Shown: piece after piece, positions 41,601 to 49,568 of the stretch
Position numbering within the stretch: position 1 is the first letter of the stretch
How the letters are laid out: the number at the start of each line of letters is the position of its first letter
Origin: Alphaproteobacteria bacterium
Lineage (GTDB): Bacteria; Pseudomonadota; Alphaproteobacteria; Micropepsales; Micropepsaceae
Direction: 5' to 3'
DNA: 64,000 nucleotides
Assembly (NCBI GenBank): GCA_023259375.1
Contig: JAHFQC010000011.1
Location: 1-64,000 of the forward strand
Notes under the pieces: model-generated
Databases searched by the model: none
The model's input: only the letters and a program-made list of their open reading frames with translations
Told to the model about the DNA's origin: nothing
Translations under genes and position numbers: made by a program

Positions 41601-41891
41601 GCGGACCGGCCCATGCAAGAGATCGGGCGCCACCAGTTCGATGATGGCCTCGCCGCTGTAGCGCACCGCGCCGCACGCCAGCAACAGCGCCACGGCGATC
41701 ACCGCAAACTGGTACCAATGCGCCTGATCGAGCAGCGAATAACGCAACGCCTCCTTCATCGATCCGGGGATGAGAAAATCGAGCAGGATGACGAGCATCA
41801 CTGCAGTGACGATGAGAGGACCACGCAGCAGAAAAAGGACATAGGTCAGCGGGCCGACATCGCGCGCAACCGCCGTCTTCGACTCGTCCAT
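38676..41891 (-). CDS. Large membrane protein with patatin-like phospholipase domain
   Basis: A 1,071-residue protein. The N-terminal ~540 residues hold about ten membrane helices (for example LLRGPLIVTAVMLVILLDFL; FAVIAVALLLACGAVRYS; GVIFFVFANLSWVGVP). The C-terminal ~480 residues are a patatin lipase with all parts: GGGxR as TEGGGARAAY (oxyanion), nucleophile elbow GVSGGS, and DGG dyad in HFVDGGYFEN. It would hydrolyse membrane lipids or acyl esters, probably on the cytoplasmic side, though topology is uncertain. The start MDESKT follows GGGGGCGAC. Extra cysteine pairs (CLKDAAC, CTRRVQGLAC) in the lipase part are unusual for a cytosolic domain. It is monocistronic. Confidence 0.88.
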   Translation of the reverse strand: MDESKTAVARDVGPLTYVLFLLRGPLIVTAVMLVILLDFLIPGSMKEALRYSLLDQAHWYQFAVIAVALLLACGAVRYSGEAIIELVAPDLLHGPVRRIAHLVPRLLALSLGFAVAVPLVQIILDGEILKSSLAGDHAAAGAVFRGVTASIGVPAKTAAQGFAAAVAGLYVLIALFVAVIAPGPHTPKFETCEPSIVTRMGLALFPLLLAATFALAVMGSARPGISYHALERYSAAVIAPFADASKANEQNLLWTWVCGSRDPDPGQCDAARLSRYAPYITDNSPSMRDSDVYPRHFVDAAYSIAYVLAMLLSLFAACYASRLAVAAFVDLILPGLGSGGRIARLIRRILPPLASAGLGVGVAAQLYAAYFQAGVVLNQAEVIVAAGIMAVYVLIGVLASFGASSRFADAGSWHDSPSVGRRFVHSARRLAALDPFWHWFIRGLLLLGGVIFFVFANLSWVGVPQSIGPVGIILLWGATCTAVLFFLSYIGHATHIPFLTIIAIASLAFAGFNINENHGIRLVENAAVAKTTTAKMDFAGIVDKGQTLELVKWIASRNDLDRYAQPGQHYPVFLVATEGGGARAAYFTATVLAALQERCPAFAQHALAISGVSGGSLGASVFAALASGGASRDANPQCRLAGADVAVMDKSQRKLVLKARETLSADLLSPLLGAMLFPDALQRMLPFPIPEFDRARALEYAVEKSWKDASVHWGGANAPDQDVFAHAAEDLYTPHNAVPNLILNSTETGSGANVPLLTASLSDPQLTGRAQIDDGNINCGKDWRESRGACVLLSPSPPSIKPGKDSFAPIPLSSAAIVSARFPFLTPAATFVDPRTGEPLLSYDGHFVDGGYFENSGTFMLSRLLHNLVSEQMCLKDAACPMDLADVNDKARLDKAVAVARNAVFVVIIIQSEPCTRRVQGLACEEAQIRASGAWSELLSPVKALLSTRDARANYTSEALRTTTALIEELNAGPDGAGDDVSCTGIVCAVTLRFFNKTNTDVPLTWVLSDASRRYIDEAVDGMEAADVTTIPAASYTHALDPLDENRVLGSYRRVLCLLAANGKACQPRPW

Positions 41892-42330
41892 TGTCGCCCC
41901 CGTCGCGCCGCCACCCAAGCGCTACCGCACCCCGTTTTGCATGCAGTCTATGTCACTTCAGGCACGCCACCAATTGCGATCTCATCGGCGGTCGCGGCGG
42001 CAACGTGTGCCGGCAACAAACATGCGCAGCGTCTGTTTGTCCAATTTGCAAACGAGAAGCGCTATCGCCACGGTAGCGCCAATGCGCAGATCAGAACGTC
42101 AACCGGCGCGGGATTCACTCGATCAAACAAGAAGCTACAACGCGATTTCGAACTGAGGCGGCAGCGCGAAGTTGAGGGTCTCTGTCGAATTTGACGGTGC
42201 CCTGACACTGGCGGAAACCGCCTGCTTCATAAATGCAGCGGACCGAACAAATTACGCGGCCAGTCCTCGCCTCGTCTTTTCGCCGTCACCGTCTCACACT
42301 AAAGTTTGCGGACAAGGTGTGGGGGCTACG

Positions 42331-44130
42331 ATGGCACCGGCGTTTGCGGCCATCCGCGAAGAATACGCGGCGCTTTGGAATAACATGGCATTGCAGCCCA
42401 CGTGGCTGCGATCCTTTCAGCGCGATGCGCAGAGAATCCTGCGAAACCGCGAGCGCTACGAAAAAGTCTCCGCGGCCACCAATGTGCCGTGGTTCGTCAT
42501 CGGCTTGATCCATTCGATGGAGAGCGGGCTCGATTTCGACACCCATCTGCACAACGGCGATCCCTTGACCGATCGCACGGTGCATGTCCCGCGCGGACGG
42601 CCGCTGACCGGCAAGCCGCCGTTCACCTGGGAAGAATCGGCCATCGACGCGCTGCAGCACGACGATCTCACCGGCGTTTCCAATTGGTGCGTCGAGCAGA
42701 TCGCCTACATGCTCGAGGCCTATAACGGCTGGGGCTATCACTACAAACGCATTCCGACGCCCTATCTATGGAGCGGCAGCAACAACTACGTGCGCGGCAA
42801 ATACGTCCGCGACGGCCAATTCGATCCCAATGCCGTGTCGGAGCAGACCGGCGCCATGCCGATCCTCAGCGTGATGCGGGATCTCGAGACCGGCATCCAA
42901 CTGACCTATTTCGACGGCTCCGACGCTTCGCACGAACCGACAACGGCGGTCCTCCCCCCCGAAGGCGCGGTAGCGCAAATGCCGAAATCGACCATTCCGG
43001 CCGATACCATCACAGTAGCGAGCGGCGGCGCCGCGGTAGCCGTCGCCATCAGCCATTCCTCGCCGACGCCTGCAACACCCGAAACACCGCCCGCTGCGAC
43101 CGCGCCGGTCTCAACGGCGCCCGCAGTGTCCACACCGCCTCCTTCCGCAGCAACACCGCCCGCCGCTACGCCACCCGCCACGGCTCCTACACCGAGCACA
43201 CCGGCGCCCGCTCAGCCGACACCAACGCCTACTCAGCCCGCGACAGCACCTGTGACCACGGCTCAGCCGGCCACGACACCACCCACCAAAGTCACGCCGC
43301 CTGCAACCACGACCCACACCGGCACCGTGCAGCCGGCGCATCCGTCTTTGATCGACACCTATTACCCGGCGATCTTCGGCGGCCTGCTCGTCGTTTTCCT
43401 GATCGGCCTTTTCCTGTCCTGGCGAGTCCGCAGCGGACGCGCCCGTTCGGCGCAGACTTTCGGCACCGCGCTGCCGGAACTTCTCACCCGCGCCGCCTCG
43501 GGACGGGACATCGCATCGGCACCACTGGTCCGCAACTTACGCGCACGCCTGCTGACTCTGGCGTGGGTCGCCGCCACCATCGGCATCAACGCGATCGCTC
43601 TCGCCAAGCTGCTGCAGTATTTTCGTCTGGTGCCGGTGAACTGGTACCCGCCATTCTCCTCGCTCGGCAATCTGTACGACTCGCTGTCCGGACAGGCTTT
43701 CGTCGTAGTCGCCAACGCGGTGCATGCCACGATGGGATTCGACATTTCCCACTGGCCATGGCTGATGCCGTTCGTGATCGTTTATCTGTCCACCGCGTCG
43801 GCGTTCATGGTCGCAAGCTCGGGATTGATGCAGCGCCAGACCTCGGCCGAGTCGTTGTGGGGGGCCGTCGTCCATGCCGGCTGGTTGTTGGCGTTGCCGA
43901 CGTTCCTGCTCGACGCGCTGCGCTATCGCGTGGTGGACCGCTTCGCCCGCCAGAACACGGTGCTGTTCTTCGCCTATATTGCCGCGTTTGCGTTCGTCTA
44001 TGTCGGCGCCCGCTTCGTCAACGACGATTTCCTGGCGTCCTATGTCCACCAGCATCCGCAAGTCGCTTCTGCGATCGATCATGCCGTCGAGGCGGACGTG
44101 ACGCCGCTGATCACCACAGCGGGACGGTAA
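42331..44130 (+). CDS. Lysozyme-like domain with Pro/Thr linker and membrane helices
   Basis: A 599-residue protein. Residues about 30-190 resemble a family of lysozyme/chitosanase-like muramidases: VPWFVIGLIHSMESGLDFDT carries the expected Glu, then HLHNGDPLTDRTVHVPRGRP and YNGWGYHYKRIPTPYLWSGS. A Pro/Thr/Ala-rich linker (~245-340) leads to a first membrane helix (IFGGLLVVFLIGLFLSW) and about four more. There is no N-terminal signal peptide. The order enzyme-linker-membrane needs the N-terminus outside, an uncommon topology, or an intracellular role. GTGGGGG precedes the ATG. Neighbours do not clarify its role. Confidence 0.75.
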   Translation: MAPAFAAIREEYAALWNNMALQPTWLRSFQRDAQRILRNRERYEKVSAATNVPWFVIGLIHSMESGLDFDTHLHNGDPLTDRTVHVPRGRPLTGKPPFTWEESAIDALQHDDLTGVSNWCVEQIAYMLEAYNGWGYHYKRIPTPYLWSGSNNYVRGKYVRDGQFDPNAVSEQTGAMPILSVMRDLETGIQLTYFDGSDASHEPTTAVLPPEGAVAQMPKSTIPADTITVASGGAAVAVAISHSSPTPATPETPPAATAPVSTAPAVSTPPPSAATPPAATPPATAPTPSTPAPAQPTPTPTQPATAPVTTAQPATTPPTKVTPPATTTHTGTVQPAHPSLIDTYYPAIFGGLLVVFLIGLFLSWRVRSGRARSAQTFGTALPELLTRAASGRDIASAPLVRNLRARLLTLAWVAATIGINAIALAKLLQYFRLVPVNWYPPFSSLGNLYDSLSGQAFVVVANAVHATMGFDISHWPWLMPFVIVYLSTASAFMVASSGLMQRQTSAESLWGAVVHAGWLLALPTFLLDALRYRVVDRFARQNTVLFFAYIAAFAFVYVGARFVNDDFLASYVHQHPQVASAIDHAVEADVTPLITTAGR

Positions 44131-44145
44131 CGGTCGGGCGCACGA

Positions 44146-45171
44146 TCACGCCGTGCGCTCGTACCATCCCTTGGACCGGTTCACGACCCAGACCACCGAC
44201 AGCATCACCGGCACTTCGATCAACACGCCCACCACCGTGGCGAGCGCCGCGCCGGAGTGAAAGCCGAACAGGCTGATGGCCGCCGCCACGGCGAGCTCGA
44301 AGAAGTTGGAGGCGCCGATCAGTGCCGAAGGGCCGGCGACACAATGCTGTTCGCCGCTGACGCGGTTCAACAAATAGGCGAAGCCGGCGTTGAAATAGAC
44401 CTGGATCAGGATCGGAACTGCCAACAGCGCGATGACGGCCGGCTGGGCGATGATCTCCTGCCCCTGGAAACCGAACAGCAGTACCAGAGTCGCCAGTAAG
44501 GCGACCAGCGACACCGGCGCCAGCGTGTGCAGCACGCGACCGAGGGCCGGCGCGCCACCCGACGCCAGCAGCGATCGGCGAATGACCTGCGCGACGATGA
44601 CAGGCACCACGATATAGAGCAGCACCGACAGGACGAGCGTGTCCCACGGCACCGTAATGGCCGACAAGCCGAGCAAGAGGCCGACGATGGGAGCGAACGC
44701 CACCACCATGATGAGATCGTTCAACGCCACTTGCGTCAGGGTGAAATGCGGCTCGCCTTTGGAGAGGTTCGACCACACGAACACCATCGCCGTGCACGGC
44801 GCGGCGGCGAGCAGGATCAATCCGGCGATGTAGCTGTCGATTTGCGCCGCCGGCAGCAACGGCCGGAACAGGGTGCCGATGAACAGCCAGCCCAGCGCCG
44901 CCATCGAAAACGGCTTGATTGCCCAGTTGATGAACAGGGTGACGCCGATGCCGCGCCAGTGCTGCCCGACTTCCTTCAACGCCGCGAAGTCGATCCTCAG
45001 CAGCATCGGGATGATCATCAGCCAGATCAGCACCGCCACCGGCAGGTTGACCCGGGCGATCTCGGCGGTGCCGATGACCTGGAACACGCCGGGCATCACC
45101 TGGCCGAGCAGAATGCCGGCGGCGATGCACAAACCCACCCAAACCGTCAGATAGCGTTCGAAGGTCGACAT
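44146..45171 (-). CDS. acr3: ACR3-type arsenite efflux permease
   Basis: A 341-residue protein with ten predicted membrane helices. The motif ILLAAAPCTAMVFVWS carries the conserved cysteine and proline of ACR3 permeases, and FNAGFAYLLN plus GASNFFELAVAAAI match the second half. It exports arsenite using the proton gradient. It is last in the ars operon, 6 bases after the arsC fusion, with GAGG 5 bases before the ATG. The operon order is arsR-arsM-small gene-arsC-acr3. No ArsA ATPase is present, as usual for ACR3 systems. Confidence 0.92.
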   Translation of the reverse strand: MSTFERYLTVWVGLCIAAGILLGQVMPGVFQVIGTAEIARVNLPVAVLIWLMIIPMLLRIDFAALKEVGQHWRGIGVTLFINWAIKPFSMAALGWLFIGTLFRPLLPAAQIDSYIAGLILLAAAPCTAMVFVWSNLSKGEPHFTLTQVALNDLIMVVAFAPIVGLLLGLSAITVPWDTLVLSVLLYIVVPVIVAQVIRRSLLASGGAPALGRVLHTLAPVSLVALLATLVLLFGFQGQEIIAQPAVIALLAVPILIQVYFNAGFAYLLNRVSGEQHCVAGPSALIGASNFFELAVAAAISLFGFHSGAALATVVGVLIEVPVMLSVVWVVNRSKGWYERTA

Positions 45172-45177
45172 GGCGCC

Positions 45178-45999
45178 TCAGAAGGAAATGGTTTTCGACA
45201 GTAGCACGGCACTCGACGGGCACAGCGACTTCGCCTGCCGGGTTTCCAGAATGGCTGCGGGCGCCTCGGTGCGCGGACGGCGCTGGAATTTGATCTTCTC
45301 GAAAAAGTCCGCCGCTGTATTGGTGAGAAGCCACGCCGTGCGGGCACCTTGGCGATAAGCGCGATAGAGCAACAGCGGCACCAGATTGCGGCCGATGCGC
45401 TTGCCGCGTCCGTCCGGCGTCACCACGACCGAGCGCAGGAACACGTCCTGCCCGTACAGCTCATAGCCGCCATAACCGAGAACGGCGCCCGCGAGAGTGC
45501 GGTAGACATAGAACGTCCGGTTGGGCTCGCTGAGGTCATCGGTCGGCAGGTTTTCGTCCTTGAGCGCCGCAATCAGGCCGGCGTTGTCGGGCGCAATCGG
45601 GACATCGCGAAGGAAGCTGACGCCCTCCTCCTTGAAGGCATCATTGCCCGTCATCACCGGCAATAGATCCAGCACGACGTCGGATGGACGGCACAGCGCC
45701 GCGGCCTCGTCGGTGACCACCAGCGGACGATTGATCAGAATGGGATGGGCGATCATCGCATCCAGCAAGGCATCGTCGCTGGCGGCTGCGAGGCCGAGCT
45801 CGGCGTAAGGCGTGCCCTTCTTGCGCACCACCTCGCGCGCCGCTAGGCCTGCCTTGGCGAGGACCGCCACCAGCTCGTCGCGCGACGGCGGCGTCTTCAC
45901 GTATTCGATCACCTTGGGATCGATGCCGAAATGCCGGATCAACTTGAGCGTGTTGCGCGACGTGCCGCAATCGGGATTGTGATAGATGGTGACAGGCAT
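45178..45999 (-). CDS. arsC: Arsenate reductase fused to a GNAT acetyltransferase domain
   Basis: A 273-residue protein. Residues 1-~115 are a glutaredoxin-type ArsC: the catalytic HNPDCGTSRNT holds Cys11 and Arg15, with KTPPSRDEL and LINRPLVVT arginines following. Residues ~130-270 are a GNAT of the ArsN type (VFLRSVVVTPDGRGKRIGRN, LVPLLLYRAYRQGARTAWLL). ArsC reduces arsenate to arsenite; ArsN-like domains in ars operons acetylate arsenic-containing amino-acid analogues such as arsinothricin. Fusion puts both on one chain. The start has a GAGA ribosome binding site. The second-domain substrate is inferred from context. Confidence 0.9.
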   Translation of the reverse strand: MPVTIYHNPDCGTSRNTLKLIRHFGIDPKVIEYVKTPPSRDELVAVLAKAGLAAREVVRKKGTPYAELGLAAASDDALLDAMIAHPILINRPLVVTDEAAALCRPSDVVLDLLPVMTGNDAFKEEGVSFLRDVPIAPDNAGLIAALKDENLPTDDLSEPNRTFYVYRTLAGAVLGYGGYELYGQDVFLRSVVVTPDGRGKRIGRNLVPLLLYRAYRQGARTAWLLTNTAADFFEKIKFQRRPRTEAPAAILETRQAKSLCPSSAVLLSKTISF

Positions 46000-46010
46000 T
46001 GCGTCTCTTA

Positions 46011-46154
46011 TCAGTGATAGAAGATTTGGAGGAGGCCGACCGCCAGACTCGCGGCACCGAACAGTGCCGCGAGCGCGAGGTAGGTTTTACGGACAACAGC
46101 GATATCGTCGAGACCGGGGCTGTCAGTACAACAGCCGTGGACGGGACAGTTCAT
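46011..46154 (-). CDS. Small Cys-rich membrane peptide in the ars operon (47 aa)
   Basis: Sequence begins MNCPVHGCCTDSPGLDD and continues as a single membrane helix (LALAALFGAASLAVGLLQIF). The ATG overlaps the arsM stop (TGATG), and the arsC fusion starts 11 bases after it ends, so it is squarely inside the operon. Three cysteines and a histidine before the helix suggest metal or metalloid binding at the membrane face. It is short and embedded in a longer open frame whose first half overlaps arsM. Function unknown; possibly passes arsenite to the permease. Confidence 0.6.
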   Translation of the reverse strand: MNCPVHGCCTDSPGLDDIAVVRKTYLALAALFGAASLAVGLLQIFYH

Positions 46155-46987
46155 CAGTGCCCTCCGCAGCAGCCGCCCGGCTTGGTGGCGCGAATGAAAG
46201 CGCTGATCACCTTGCCGTCGGCATGGGCCGCGAGCGCCAGTTGGCTCGGCGTCATGCGGAGATCCTTGAACCATTCCTTGGCGTCGTCGACCGTGTAGGT
46301 ATGGGTCTGCTCGATGCCGATCTCGGTAAAGCCCGCCGCCTTGAGCTTGGCTTCATATTCGACATCGGCAAGCGATCCGGCGAGACAGCCGGCCCACAGC
46401 TCCATATCCTTGCGCAACTCGTCGGGGATGGCGCCGCGCGCGACCGTATCGGACACGGCAAACCGCCCGCCCGGCTTGAGGACGCGGAACGCTTCACGAA
46501 ACACCTTGTCCTTGTCGCCCGAAAGATTGATCACGCAATTCGAAATAATCACGTCTACCGAGGAATCCGGCAGCGGAATGACTTCGATCTCGCCCTTGAG
46601 AAATTCGACGTTGGTCAGGCCGGACTTCTCCTTGTTCTCGTTGGCGAGCTTCAGCATTTCGTCGGTCATGTCGAGACCGTAGGCTTTGCCGGTGGGACCG
46701 ACGCGACGCGCCGAGAGCAGCACATCGATGCCACCGCCCGAACCGAGATCGAGCACCGTCTCGCCCGCCTTCAATTCCGCCAGAGCCGTGGGATTGCCGC
46801 AACCGAGCGAAGCCAGCACGGCCTTGTCGGGCAAGCCGGCGGTTTCGGCCATGTCATAGAACTCGACTTTCACGTCCTTGCCGCAACAGCAATGCTGCGC
46901 GTTGCTGCTGTTGGAATATTTCCCCGCGTCGGCGCGCTTGGCGGCTTCGGCGTAATGCGTACGAACGGCTTCCTTGACGTCGCTCAT
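46154..46987 (-). CDS. arsM: Arsenite methyltransferase
   Basis: A 277-residue SAM methyltransferase. TVLDLGSGGGIDVLLSARRV is motif I. The arsenic-binding cysteines appear in NAQHCCCGKD, in ISNCVINL and in AGCLAG, and the chain ends KPGGCCGGH. It methylates As(III) to less retained or volatile forms. AAGGAACGCTC lies before the ATG. It overlaps arsR by 4 bases (ATGA). In many bacteria ArsM gives resistance together with an exporter, as here. All catalytic cysteines are present. Confidence 0.94.
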   Translation of the reverse strand: MSDVKEAVRTHYAEAAKRADAGKYSNSSNAQHCCCGKDVKVEFYDMAETAGLPDKAVLASLGCGNPTALAELKAGETVLDLGSGGGIDVLLSARRVGPTGKAYGLDMTDEMLKLANENKEKSGLTNVEFLKGEIEVIPLPDSSVDVIISNCVINLSGDKDKVFREAFRVLKPGGRFAVSDTVARGAIPDELRKDMELWAGCLAGSLADVEYEAKLKAAGFTEIGIEQTHTYTVDDAKEWFKDLRMTPSQLALAAHADGKVISAFIRATKPGGCCGGH

Positions 46988-47331
46988 GAGCGTTCCTTTC
47001 CACAACAGGTGACTTTTTTCGGTTCGACAACCCGATTGCGGGTGCAGCATTCGGCGTAGAGAAATGCCAGCAACTCCTGCAACGCCTCATTATTGGCCAT
47101 GTAGCGCAGGAACACGCCCTCGCGCTTCACGGTGACGAGGTTTTCGTTCTTCAGCTTGTCGAGATGATGCGACAGCGTCGAATTGGGAATGCCGAGCTCT
47201 TCGCCGATCTCGCCCACCACCATTCCCGCGGGATGGGCGGACAACAACAGCCGCACGATACGCAAGCGCGGCTCCGTCCCCATCGCCGCCAGCATGTCGG
47301 CGTAGCGGATCAATTCGGCGTCTTCAGCCAT
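46984..47331 (-). CDS. arsR: ArsR-family arsenic-responsive repressor
   Basis: A 115-residue winged-helix repressor: GEIGEELGIPNSTLSHHLDK is the recognition region, followed by the wing LVTVKREGVFLRYMAN. Candidate sensing cysteines are at the C-terminus (AECCTRN and KVTCCGKE), an arrangement seen in some alphaproteobacterial ArsR proteins, instead of the CVC of the classical type. The ATG start follows GGAG; a TTG four codons upstream is less likely. It leads the operon and an inverted repeat lies about 20 bases upstream of the start. It should release DNA on As(III) binding. Confidence 0.93.
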   Translation of the reverse strand: MAEDAELIRYADMLAAMGTEPRLRIVRLLLSAHPAGMVVGEIGEELGIPNSTLSHHLDKLKNENLVTVKREGVFLRYMANNEALQELLAFLYAECCTRNRVVEPKKVTCCGKERS

Positions 47332-47349
47332 TCCGGTCTCCAATTTCTG

Positions 47350-47371
47350 TATTTCTACATATATGGAAATA
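47350..47371. promoter_or_regulatory. Candidate ArsR operator
   Basis: TATTTC-N10-GAAATA inverted repeat in an AT-rich stretch directly upstream of arsR. Its position overlaps the likely promoter. AT-rich 'ATA...TAT' dyads are usual for ArsR repressors. Confidence 0.65.
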
Positions 47372-47423
47372 TACGGGACGTCAAGGCATATCCCGGCCGC
47401 ATATACGGGCCCCGGCAGAACGG

Positions 47424-48212
47424 TCAGAGCGACTGGCCGAGTAGGCGCTCCAGCTCCATGCGATAGTTGCGGCTGACGCGGGAGCGGGAGCCGTTCTTCA
47501 GCACCACCTCGAACTCGCCGTGCGAGATCGGCTCGAGCTGCACGATCGAGTCGATGTTGACGATCGCGGAGCGGTGCACGCGCACGAAGCGCTGCGGATC
47601 GAGCTTGTCGGCGATTTCCTGCAAACCGGCGCGATAGAGCAGCTCCTTGCCGCCGACATGCAGGTTGACATACATGCCCGCCGCCTCGATCCAGTCAATG
47701 TCGGCAATGCGGACGAAGCGCGTTGTTCCGCCCGATTTCACCACCAACCGGTCCCAGCGCTCGTCGGGCACGCTCGATTTCGACGCCAACTCCAGGAGCT
47801 GACGGCCGAACGCGCGCAGGTCTTTGTCTTCGAGACGCGCCTTGACGCGGGCCAAGGCGGTTTCGAAACGTTCATCGCTGAACGGCTTCAGAAGATAATC
47901 GAGCGCATTGGCCTCGAAGGCACGGATGGCATGCTTGTCGTAGGCCGTGACGAAGATGGTGAGCGGCATGGCGTCGGCACCGATCGCCTCCACCACGTCG
48001 AAGCCGCTGAGGCCCGGCATCCGCACATCGAGAAAAACGAGATCGGGACGATCGTTCTTGATCATCTCCACGGCCACGGAACCATTGGCGCATTCGTCAA
48101 TTCCGCCGATCTGCGCATCGCGGCTCAACAAATCGTGCAGACGCTGGCGTGCCGGCGCTTCATCGTCGACGACCAGGGCGCGAATTTCACGCAAGGGCTG
48201 CGGTCCGTTCAT
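47424..48212 (-). CDS. LytTR-family response regulator
   Basis: A 262-residue protein. The receiver domain (1-~125) has VVDDEAP acidic residues, phospho-acceptor D62 (VFLDVRMPG) and K near KPFSDERF. The LytTR DNA-binding domain (~155-260) has FVRVHRSAIVNIDSIVQLEP and RVSRNYRMELERLL. It is the partner of the kinase whose gene overlaps its start by 26 bases. Such pairs (LytR/AlgR, YehT) control cell envelope, adhesion or nutrient transport genes. Targets are unknown; the TonB-dependent receptor on the other side is a candidate only by proximity. Confidence 0.92.
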   Translation of the reverse strand: MNGPQPLREIRALVVDDEAPARQRLHDLLSRDAQIGGIDECANGSVAVEMIKNDRPDLVFLDVRMPGLSGFDVVEAIGADAMPLTIFVTAYDKHAIRAFEANALDYLLKPFSDERFETALARVKARLEDKDLRAFGRQLLELASKSSVPDERWDRLVVKSGGTTRFVRIADIDWIEAAGMYVNLHVGGKELLYRAGLQEIADKLDPQRFVRVHRSAIVNIDSIVQLEPISHGEFEVVLKNGSRSRVSRNYRMELERLLGQSL

Positions 48213-49287
48213 CCGTAACCTCCTCAGTCAAACGCAGTGGCAGGGAAACAACGACCTCGGTGCCGCCTCCCCGCCGCGGCCGCACCACGAGGCGGCCATC
48301 AGGATAGAGACCGGCGATGCGCTCGCGGGTCACCGACAAGCCGAGTCCGCTGCACTTGTCGAACTGCCAGCCGGGCGGCAGACCGACGCCGTCGTCGAGA
48401 ACCCGGATCTCGACGAAATTGCCGCTGCGCTGCGCCTCGATCTCCAGCGAGCCGGCCGCCATGCGCCCCGACAGTCCGTGGCGGATCGCGTTCTCGGCCA
48501 GCGGCTGCAGGAACAGCGACGGGACGGAGGCGAATTTCACTTCGGGGGCAATGCGCATTTCGACATTGAGCCGGTCGCCGAAACGCAGCTTCTGGATCGC
48601 CAGATAGTGATCCATGAACGCCAGCTCCTCCGACAGCGGCACTTCCTGCCGGTCCTTGCTTTCGAGCGACAAACGCAGCAGGTCGCCGAGATGCTCGAGC
48701 ATCGCGCGCGCCAGTTTGGGATCGCGTCCGACCTGCGAGGAAATCGTGTTGAGCGCGTTGAACAGAAAATGCGGATCGAGCTGCATCCTGAGCGCATTCA
48801 TCCGCGCCTGCATGAACTGCCGCTCGAGCCGCTCCATTCTCAGTTCGCCGCGAAGATAGCGCTTGTAGTAGCGACGCGCCAAAAGCGCGCCGAGAATCCA
48901 GGCGTAGACCGTCCAGTCCCACACCAGCCATTCGAAGACGTTGAGCGGCCTGGTCCACAGATTCCAGTCGTTGAAGCCGATGTAATAGGCCGCCGTGGAC
49001 GCCACCACCACATAGAACACGGTGAGGAAGATTCCGAACAGGGCGTGCGCCGCCATGCGGCGGGACATCTGCTTGTCCGAAAACGGCAGCCGCTCGTCGA
49101 AAAGAATCGCAAACGGCGTCAACAGAGCCCAGAGCCAGAAATTGAAGAACTCCGGCAGCAGCGACTTGAGCGATGCTCCGCGCAGTAACATTGGCGTGCC
49201 GCAAACCAGCGCCACGCCGGAGAAAACGACGAGCAGCAGGACGATGCGGATAATCCACACGCGGATGGATGATTTCGGTGCTTGCAT
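48187..49287 (-). CDS. LytS/YehU-type sensor histidine kinase
   Basis: A 366-residue protein from the ATG used (MQAPKSSIRVW). Four membrane helices lie in the first ~150 residues (WIIRIVLLLVVFSGVALVCG first). A His_kinase domain (LQLDPHFLFNALNTISSQ with the phospho-His) and an HATPase domain (PLAENAIRHGL N-box; LDDGVGLPPG; SGLGLSVTRERI) follow. It lacks a HAMP or PAS domain, so sensing is presumably by the membrane part. A longer upstream frame exists without a ribosome binding site; no strong one precedes this ATG either. It is first in a two-gene operon with the LytTR regulator. Confidence 0.9.
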   Translation of the reverse strand: MQAPKSSIRVWIIRIVLLLVVFSGVALVCGTPMLLRGASLKSLLPEFFNFWLWALLTPFAILFDERLPFSDKQMSRRMAAHALFGIFLTVFYVVVASTAAYYIGFNDWNLWTRPLNVFEWLVWDWTVYAWILGALLARRYYKRYLRGELRMERLERQFMQARMNALRMQLDPHFLFNALNTISSQVGRDPKLARAMLEHLGDLLRLSLESKDRQEVPLSEELAFMDHYLAIQKLRFGDRLNVEMRIAPEVKFASVPSLFLQPLAENAIRHGLSGRMAAGSLEIEAQRSGNFVEIRVLDDGVGLPPGWQFDKCSGLGLSVTRERIAGLYPDGRLVVRPRRGGGTEVVVSLPLRLTEEVTDERTAALA

Positions 49288-49482
49288 GCTTGGTCGCGGC
49301 CTGAGCCCCCAGACGGCCCAGTCGTCCGCAGCGGCTTTTCGCACGCTCACACCGGTAAATGTTTTTTTTGAGACCGTGACTGTCACACGACGCCTCCGTT
49401 CCACACGACGCGGACGGCGTGCTGCGTGGTCATCTTCACAAAGCCGTGAGCATGGAACATGCGACACTGCGGCAATTCGTGG

Positions 49483-49514
49483 AAAAAAAGCCCCCGACAA
49501 AGCTGCCGGGGGCT
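49483..49514 (-). terminator. Rho-independent terminator of the TonB-receptor gene
   Basis: On the minus strand AGCCCCCG/CGGGGGCT with a 10-base loop is followed by seven Ts, 55 bases past the stop. Confidence 0.92.
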
Positions 49515-49568
49515 CAAGGCATCAACTGGGAGGGCCAACTCGCCAGTCGAATTGTGTTGTGCCGAACC

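Noticed and set aside
39981-42194. 737-codon plus-strand open frame
   Set aside because: Shadow of the patatin gene; low-complexity Gln/Arg/Asp composition.
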